DNA of 27,561 bases from NCBI GenBank assembly GCA_026002265.1, contig BOBG01000015.1:1-27561 (forward strand), given 5' to 3'. The stretch is from Spirochaetia bacterium (lineage in GTDB: Bacteria; Spirochaetota; Spirochaetia; Treponematales; Breznakiellaceae). The notes under the pieces are model-generated. The model had not been told where the DNA came from, made no database searches, and worked only from the letters and a program-made list of their open reading frames with translations. Below are positions 23,195-27,561 of the stretch, one piece after another. A program made the position numbers and the translations under genes. Every line of letters begins with the position of its first letter. Position 1 is the first letter of the stretch.

Positions 23195-24691
23195 ATGAAT
23201 ATTCGAGATCGCTACGCTCCGTCACCAACCGGCCTTCAACATATCGGCGGCATACGGACTGCTCTTTTTAACTATCTTCTTGCCCAGTCTAAACAGGGCG
23301 ATTTTATTTTACGCCTTGAGGATACTGACAGGAACCGGTTTGATCCATCGTTTGTACAAAATTTATACGACACATTCCGGTGGCTGGGTATTCAGTGGGA
23401 CGAGGGGCCGGATATTGGGGGTCCTTTTGCTCCGTACGTTCAGTCTGAGCGTTTTGCGTTGTATCAAGATTATGCGCTGAATTTATTGAACCGGGGAAGA
23501 GCCTACCGGTGTTTTTGTTCTACGAAACGTCTCGAAGCGATCCGGAAGGAACGAGAGTCGGCTCATGCCGCAGCAATCGGCTACGACCGGCACTGCCGAT
23601 ATCTTTCTCCGCAGGAGTCTGAAGACAGAGCTGATTCCGGTGAAGCCTTTACGATCCGGCTTAAAATTCCCCTCGGTGAATCCACTTGTTTTGAGGACCA
23701 GTTACTGGGAAGAATTGAGTGGAGAAATGAGGACTTGAATCCGGATCCAGTTCTCCTCAAATCTGATGGTTTTCCGACTTATCACCTTGCCAATGTGGTT
23801 GACGATCATGTAATGGGAATAAGTCATGTCCTGCGTGCTCAGGAATGGCTGCCATCGACTCCGCTTCACATCATTTTGTACCATTTTTTTGGGTGGAAGG
23901 AACCGGAATTTTGCCACCTGCCCATGGTTATGGGTCCAGATGGAAAAAAACTTTCCAAGCGACATGGTGCAACCAGTGTTGATGAATTCCGGCGTCAGGG
24001 CTATTTACCGGAGGCGCTGATCAATTATGTTGCGCTGTTAGGGGCTTCTTACGAGGAGGGCCGGGATATATATTTGCTGGCGGAATTGGCTGCCCGTTTT
24101 AGCATTGATAAATTAAATAAAGCGCCGGCTATTTTTGATTATAAAAAATTAGAATGGTTTAACGGACAGTATATCCGGGCGAAGACCAATGAAGAACTTG
24201 CACTGTGCGCGATGCCTTACGCACAATCGGCCGGTTTGTTTGGGAATCCGGATACGCAGCCTGATGCAGATCAGGAAAAAACATTTATTGCGGCAATGCC
24301 CCTTATCAAGGAGCGGGTTACTCTGCTTTCAGAAATTCCGGCAAAAATTGCCTATCTCTTTAGGGAGCCGGATCTTCCTGATGTCGAAGATTTTATTCCG
24401 CGGAAATCAGATCTGGCAACAGCTATCACATTACTTATGTCCGGTAAAGAGCTTGTCGAAGACCTATCTCGTTTCAATGATGCCGATGGAGAACGGCTAG
24501 CAAAGGAAAAAGCTGAAAAAGAGCAGATAAAATTAGGAGATTTATTAATGCCGCTGCGTGTGGCCATAACCGGTTCCAGAGTGAGTCCGCCACTTTTCGG
24601 ATCGATCCGGATCCTCGGTGCACAAAAATCAATGGATCGCATTGAACATGCGATTGCTTCGTTGCATTCCCGTGTTCACAAGGACCTTTAG
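23195..24691 (+). CDS. gltX: Glutamyl-tRNA synthetase
   Basis: This 498-residue class I synthetase attaches glutamate to tRNA-Glu. The HIGH-type motif is in RYAPSPTGLQHIGGIRTA (residues about 6-23), and the KMSKS-type motif is KLSKR at 252-256 within DGKKLSKRHGAT. The intermediate motif DDHVMGISHVLRAQEWLPST is also diagnostic. The C-terminal anticodon-binding part has normal length. The ATG at 23195 is preceded by AAGG. It is divergent from the beta-glucosidase gene. If the organism lacks glutaminyl-tRNA synthetase, it could also charge tRNA-Gln with Glu; the window does not show this. Confidence 0.96.
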   Translation: MNIRDRYAPSPTGLQHIGGIRTALFNYLLAQSKQGDFILRLEDTDRNRFDPSFVQNLYDTFRWLGIQWDEGPDIGGPFAPYVQSERFALYQDYALNLLNRGRAYRCFCSTKRLEAIRKERESAHAAAIGYDRHCRYLSPQESEDRADSGEAFTIRLKIPLGESTCFEDQLLGRIEWRNEDLNPDPVLLKSDGFPTYHLANVVDDHVMGISHVLRAQEWLPSTPLHIILYHFFGWKEPEFCHLPMVMGPDGKKLSKRHGATSVDEFRRQGYLPEALINYVALLGASYEEGRDIYLLAELAARFSIDKLNKAPAIFDYKKLEWFNGQYIRAKTNEELALCAMPYAQSAGLFGNPDTQPDADQEKTFIAAMPLIKERVTLLSEIPAKIAYLFREPDLPDVEDFIPRKSDLATAITLLMSGKELVEDLSRFNDADGERLAKEKAEKEQIKLGDLLMPLRVAITGSRVSPPLFGSIRILGAQKSMDRIEHAIASLHSRVHKDL

Positions 24692-24767
24692 GTCCAACTG
24701 CGATGCGGTTGGGTGGTGCGGATGTGTCCCGGCAATAACTTCCGGGACCAAGGGGGCTTTAACCCCT
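24682..24767. other. Cluster of hairpins after gltX
   Basis: Four short perfect stems follow one another: GGACC/GGTCC (24682-24695, over the gltX stop codon), CCAAC/GTTGG (24694-24712), GTCCCGG/CCGGGAC (24726-24748) and AGGGG/CCCCT (24751-24767). None is followed at once by a T-run; a TTTTTT lies later at 24795. They may end the gltX transcript or be part of a structured recombination site. Confidence 0.5.
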
Positions 24768-24783
24768 GATGCATGAACACATT

Positions 24784-24792
24784 GTTATGCGC
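24784..24792 (+). other. GTTATGCGC motif at the left edge of the AT-rich patch
   Basis: GTTATGCGC marks the change from normal composition to very AT-rich DNA. The same core (GTTAT then R/G, Y, GC) recurs at 647, at 26241-26233 and at 26729-26721, the last two on the minus strand. It resembles the conserved end of integron attC sites, but a full paired site is not clear here. Confidence 0.35.
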
Positions 24793-24823
24793 TATTTTTT
24801 CTGAAAATTTTCTGGAAAACCTA

Positions 24824-24851
24824 TTGACAATAAAAAAATATGGTGTAAAAT
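24824..24851 (+). promoter_or_regulatory. Promoter of the DinB/ClbS-like gene
   Basis: A perfect TTGACA (24824-24829) and TAAAAT (24846-24851) are spaced 16 bases, ending 18 bases before the ATG. Confidence 0.7.
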
Positions 24852-24869
24852 GTAATTAAAGAGGATTTT

Positions 24870-25529
24870 ATGAATAAAAATACTATTTTAGAATTAAGTA
24901 ATGATACCTTTGATAAAATAATGGATTTTGGTAAATATTATAAAAATGAAAATTTGCTTGAAACAAGTTTTGCAAACTGGAATGTTAGAGATGTTATTGG
25001 GCATGTAAATAGTTGGATAAAATTTTCTGAAGATAAATTGGAATCTATAAAATTAAAACGTTCATTTGAAGATGTTCGTCATGTAGATATAGATAAATTC
25101 AATGAAATGAATTATGAAAAAAATAAAACAAAAACATTAGAAGATGTATTGCATGAAACAAAAATAATTCTAAATAATTATAATAATATATTAAATTTAT
25201 TTAATGAGGAAGAATTATTAAGTAAAGAATTTCCTACGGGGTTTTCATTTGAATTATGGAAATATATGGCAATGGATGTATATATTCACCCCATAGCGCA
25301 TATATTATATCATTACATAAAGCGAGAAGATTATAATAAATTTATAATAGAAATAGAAAATAGTAAAAATGTTTTTATGGAATATCCAAATAATATAAAT
25401 GTATATGATTTTGGGGATTTTTTTGAAAACAGGGAAGAAAAAGTAAAAAGATTCAATGGATTAAAGAATATAATAAAAAACAAAGGCAATAAATTTGTGG
25501 AGGAAATAATAGAAATAAATTCAAAATAA
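24870..25529 (+). CDS. DinB/ClbS-like four-helix bundle protein
   Basis: This 219-residue protein is probably a member of the DinB-like superfamily close to ClbS/DfsB (DUF1706). The N-terminal segment NWNVRDVIGHVNSWIKF carries the conserved Trp and His of the first helices, VDIDKFNEMNYEKNK resembles the central ClbS motif, and HPIAHILYHY gives the later histidines. Characterised relatives include a colibactin-resistance protein that hydrolyses a reactive cyclopropane, and thiol transferases; function here is open. AAAGAGGA precedes the ATG, with a good promoter just upstream. It is very AT-rich with AAA, AAT and ATA codons, in sharp contrast to gltX. The HD-domain gene follows 78 bp later. 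Both genes end in the same 17-bp sequence. Confidence 0.65.
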   Translation: MNKNTILELSNDTFDKIMDFGKYYKNENLLETSFANWNVRDVIGHVNSWIKFSEDKLESIKLKRSFEDVRHVDIDKFNEMNYEKNKTKTLEDVLHETKIILNNYNNILNLFNEEELLSKEFPTGFSFELWKYMAMDVYIHPIAHILYHYIKREDYNKFIIEIENSKNVFMEYPNNINVYDFGDFFENREEKVKRFNGLKNIIKNKGNKFVEEIIEINSK

Positions 25530-25545
25530 ATATAAAAGCAAAAAA
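25529..25545 (+). repeat. 17-bp direct repeat, copy 1, at the end of the DinB/ClbS-like gene
   Basis: AATATAAAAGCAAAAAA begins on the last base of the stop codon. An identical copy is at 26213-26229, at the end of the next gene. Confidence 0.8.
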
Positions 25546-25573
25546 TTGGTTTTGAAATTATTGTGAAATAGTA

Positions 25574-25602
25574 TTGATATAAAATAAAAAATGTAATAAT
25601 AT
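25574..25602 (+). promoter_or_regulatory. Possible promoter of the HD gene, leaderless arrangement
   Basis: TTGATA (25574-25579) and TAATAT (25597-25602) are 17 bases apart. Only five bases separate the -10 from the ATG at 25608, so transcription would start at or next to the start codon. The AT-rich background makes chance matches likely. Confidence 0.35.
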
Positions 25603-25607
25603 AAAGT

Positions 25608-26219
25608 ATGAAGAATAATTTATTGGATAAAAATAAAGCTGAAAAATTATTGTTATGGGCTGAAAAAAGTAACCCGGGAAAATGGATTCAACATAGCTAT
25701 CATGTCGCAAAATCGGCAGAAATAATAGCTAATAAATGTTCATTGGATAATAATTTTGCGTATATTTTAGGATTGTTGCATGACATTGGGCGGTATGAAG
25801 GAATTACAAATTTAAGGCATGTATATGCTGGATATAATTTGATGAATGAAAAAGGATATTACGATATTGCAAAAATATGTTTAACACATTCATTTCCATT
25901 TCAAAATATTGAATCATACCAAGGGGATATTGATTGCGATAAAAATGAAGTAAATTATTTAAAAAATGAACTAGAAAAAACATTATATAATGATTATGAT
26001 AAATTAATACAATTATGTGATGCTTTGTGTTTGGCAGAAGGTGTAACGATAATAGAATGTAGAATAGTTGATGTAGTTAATAGATATGGTTTTAATAAAT
26101 ATACATTAAACAAATGGAATTCAATATTTGAGAATAAAAAATACTTTGATAAAAAATGCAACATGAATATATATGAATTATTTTATGAAGATATAATAAA
26201 AAATATATTAAGAATATAA
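25608..26219 (+). CDS. HD-domain phosphohydrolase-like protein
   Basis: This 203-residue protein has the HD-superfamily metal site: HSYHVAKSAEIIA (His at about residue 28-31), then LGLLHDIGRYEG with the HD pair at about 61-62, then LTHSFP with a further His near 101, and LIQLCDALCLAEG with the final Asp near 140. The spacing fits small HD hydrolases that act on nucleotides or phosphorylated metabolites. The substrate is unknown. No ribosome-binding site is visible before the ATG. Base composition is extremely AT-rich, like the gene before it. It lies in the accessory patch between GTTATRYGC-type motifs. Related HD proteins are common in transferred gene cassettes and defence islands, but nothing else here points to defence. 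Confidence 0.8.
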   Translation: MKNNLLDKNKAEKLLLWAEKSNPGKWIQHSYHVAKSAEIIANKCSLDNNFAYILGLLHDIGRYEGITNLRHVYAGYNLMNEKGYYDIAKICLTHSFPFQNIESYQGDIDCDKNEVNYLKNELEKTLYNDYDKLIQLCDALCLAEGVTIIECRIVDVVNRYGFNKYTLNKWNSIFENKKYFDKKCNMNIYELFYEDIIKNILRI

Positions 26220-26229
26220 AAGCAAAAAA
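26213..26229 (+). repeat. 17-bp direct repeat, copy 2, at the end of the HD gene
   Basis: AATATAAAAGCAAAAAA overlaps the HD stop codon and is identical to 25529-25545. It runs straight into the motif GCACATAAC at 26233. Confidence 0.8.
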
Positions 26230-26232
26230 ACT

Positions 26233-26259
26233 GCACATAACATACGCTATACGCTGCCG
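26233..26259. repeat. Left inverted repeat of the zinc-ribbon gene unit
   Basis: GCACATAAC (26233-26241) is followed by TATACGCTGCCGC (26247-26259), which overlaps the zinc-ribbon stop codon. The latter matches, in inverted orientation, TATACGCAACCGC at 26728-26716 on the other side of the gene (11 of 13 positions). Confidence 0.6.
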
Positions 26260-26681
26260 CTCTTCACTGTATTCCTTAATTTCTTTATCGTTTTTAATAT
26301 ATCTTCTCTATTACTTTTATCCTTAATCCATTTAGGTAGCCTACTAAATAGCCCTTGATTATAATATCCTCGCTCATCATCTTTATTGCTTTCCCTTAGT
26401 TTTGCTTTTACGTATTTCTCAATAAATTCAAGATGTTCAAGATTGTAAGCCCATAATGTATTTCCATTACAAGTTCCGCTTAACCATAGATCATGATTAC
26501 CCGCATTTTCTTCAAACTTACCACAATACCTACATAAAAAAGTCTTCTTCTTAAATAAATTGAATGTTTCTTCTTTATTTGTAGTAATTGTTGCGCATCT
26601 ATTACAATCAGGGCATTCAACTAAATAATGATCTGCAAAGTCATACAGATGCATTCCTGGATCTTTAAAACGATCTACCAT
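26247..26681 (-). CDS. Zinc-ribbon protein of unknown function
   Basis: This 144-residue protein has a four-cysteine zinc ribbon: CPDC at residues 23-26 and CRYC at 50-53. A conserved middle LWLSGTCNGNTLWAYNLEHLEFIEKYV follows, written here in parts: LWLSGTC, TLWAYN and HLEFIEKYV. Then comes GLFSRLPKWIKDKSNREDIL near the C-terminus. I recognise the pattern from a widespread family of short hypothetical proteins that often lie in mobile or accessory regions; no function is established that I know of. AGAGG precedes the ATG. Composition is less AT-rich than the two genes to its left. It is read against them and is framed by inverted repeats, which makes it look like a separately acquired unit of about 490 bp. 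Confidence 0.75.
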   Translation of the reverse strand: MVDRFKDPGMHLYDFADHYLVECPDCNRCATITTNKEETFNLFKKKTFLCRYCGKFEENAGNHDLWLSGTCNGNTLWAYNLEHLEFIEKYVKAKLRESNKDDERGYYNQGLFSRLPKWIKDKSNREDILKTIKKLRNTVKSGSV

Positions 26682-26715
26682 AAGATCCTCTCTTATATGA
26701 ACTTCTCTGAATAGG

Positions 26716-26729
26716 CGGTTGCGTATAAC
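26716..26729. repeat. Right inverted repeat of the zinc-ribbon gene unit
   Basis: Read on the minus strand this is GTTATACGCAACCGC. It combines the GTTATACGC motif with the inverted repeat partner of 26247-26259. It directly follows the T-run of the terminator at 26734-26761, so a unit boundary lies between the two genes. Confidence 0.6.
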
Positions 26730-26733
26730 AAAT

Positions 26734-26761
26734 AAAAAAGGATCCTCCTTCCGGAGGATCC
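26734..26761 (-). terminator. Rho-independent terminator of the repetitive helical protein gene
   Basis: On the minus strand GGATCCTCC and GGAGGATCC form a perfect 9-bp stem with a GGAA loop, followed by TTTTTT. It starts 18 bases after the stop codon of the gene at 26780. Confidence 0.93.
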
Positions 26762-26779
26762 CCCTTCTATTCTTCTCGT

Positions 26780-27559
26780 TTAATCCCTATTCAATGCCTC
26801 AATTTTTTCTTTTACACCAGCAAATTCAACTTTAAGAATATTGAATCTGTTGATCAGTACGTTTGCAGTGGCTGTTCCTTCAAATTCGCCGAGGTTTTGA
26901 AGTACGGTTGTTCCAATGGCAAAGCCACCTTCAATTTCTGTAACCGGCTGAGCCAGGGAAGCGAGATTCACAGCCGCATTTCGTTCTGCATCAGTCACCA
27001 GCTCAGAAAGCACGAGCGGTACCAATGCTGCTTCCAGCCCTTTTATCGCGGATTCCAAGTCGTCAATACTGCTGTTGATGAGCCCAAATCCATAGGCTTC
27101 CGCAGCCACGAATGTATTTTTCAATGTTGCATATTCAGCTGACAGCGCATTGAAGCTAGATACAATGCCGGCACCCGGCTGCACGCCCGCAAATACTCCC
27201 AAGCCTGCTTTCAAATCGTTACCAATGACGAAGCTATCTTCGAGACTGTTGAGAGAAGTTTTTAATGCAGCAAAGTCAGTCACCAATTCTGCAAATTGAT
27301 CCGGCACAGCATAGTAGCCCAGAGCTTCAAATTTTGTTTCCAAATCCCAAATAGATTGGGAGAGATCATCCAACGCAAATTGCAATTCTTCGAATCCAAC
27401 GGCTTCTGCGTCCGCAATAGCAGCCTTGAAAGAATCATATTCCGGCTCCAGTCCCGGTTGGACTCGTTCGACTTCGTCTGGCCCCAGTTCGGATTTGATC
27501 GTAGCAAGAGCGCCGTCAAACCAACCGATGTCAGCCTTTAGTGCCGAAAAATCTTTTAT
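26780..27559 (-). CDS. Repetitive helical protein, 3' part (N-terminus outside the window)
   Basis: The frame is open from the right edge of the window to TAA at 26780, giving 259 residues of the C-terminal part. A TTG at 27385 could be called a start but lies within the continuous frame. The protein is acidic, lacks Cys and is rich in Ala, Leu, Glu and Phe, with alternating helices and short Gly/Pro turns. A loose repeat of about 85-110 residues recurs: FSALKADIGWFDGAL with VQPGLEPEYDSFKAA and AVGFEELQFALDDL, and again FAALKTSLNSLEDSF with VQPGAGIVSSFNAL and AYGFGLINSSIDDL, then a third, shorter copy. No family is recognised. It may be a surface or structural protein. A strong terminator follows. 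Confidence 0.75.
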   Translation of the reverse strand: MKDFSALKADIGWFDGALATIKSELGPDEVERVQPGLEPEYDSFKAAIADAEAVGFEELQFALDDLSQSIWDLETKFEALGYYAVPDQFAELVTDFAALKTSLNSLEDSFVIGNDLKAGLGVFAGVQPGAGIVSSFNALSAEYATLKNTFVAAEAYGFGLINSSIDDLESAIKGLEAALVPLVLSELVTDAERNAAVNLASLAQPVTEIEGGFAIGTTVLQNLGEFEGTATANVLINRFNILKVEFAGVKEKIEALNRD

Positions 27560-27561
27560 CA

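Noticed and set aside
24733..24792. A complete attC site between GCAATAAC and GTTATGCGC
   Set aside because: The end motifs pair only over ATAAC/GTTAT, and the inner sequences do not pair with each other beyond a separate small hairpin, so only the motif is recorded.

Overview
The window looks like chromosome of a spirochaete, most likely a Treponema-type gut organism. This is inferred and only moderately sure. The signs are three exported proteins whose signal peptides end in a Treponema-like FA-x-GG pattern, mixed base composition, and a fermentative gene set (citrate lyase, beta-glucosidase, oligopeptidase). No rRNA, tRNA, CRISPR array or complete transposase gene was found.

Layout. (1) 1-1245: a small exported protein, a hairpin, a 121-bp imperfect palindrome that resembles an integron attC site, and a remnant of a response-regulator receiver domain. 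(2) 1246-11790, minus strand: a compact ten-gene unit read leftwards from a strong promoter near 11760. Its order is esterase, tctC, tctB, tctA, an AbrB-family membrane protein, citD, citE, citF, citC, citXG. The genes overlap or lie 1-39 bp apart, except for a 109-bp tctC-tctB gap that holds a tandemly duplicated terminator-like hairpin. (3) 11841-12913, plus strand: a divergent LacI-family regulator. A near-perfect 18-bp operator sits at the start of the cit transcript and a related site sits at the regulator's own transcription start. (4) 13079-17552, minus strand: a secreted protein made of two fused xylose-isomerase-like TIM barrels, and leuS. (5) 17582-18660: a 38-40 bp tandem array, an AT-rich GNAT gene and a 16-bp direct repeat. 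(6) 18665-24691: pepF, a phased 21-bp repeat array, a family 3 beta-glucosidase, and divergent gltX. (7) 24692-26730: an AT-rich accessory patch with a DinB/ClbS-like protein, an HD-domain protein and a zinc-ribbon protein, marked by GTTATRYGC-type motifs and short repeats. (8) 26734-27561: a terminator and the 3' part of a repetitive helical protein that runs off the window.

How it works together. The TctCBA system should capture and import a tricarboxylate. Citrate lyase (CitDEF), activated by CitC and CitXG, would split citrate into acetate and oxaloacetate. The LacI-type protein probably represses the unit until an inducer is present. The leading esterase and the AbrB-family protein are unusual partners. 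They suggest that the true substrate may be a citrate ester or conjugate, or that a product is exported. The most interesting non-coding signals are the attC-like palindrome, the GTTATRYGC-marked patch on the right, and the two tandem arrays upstream of leuS and pepF.
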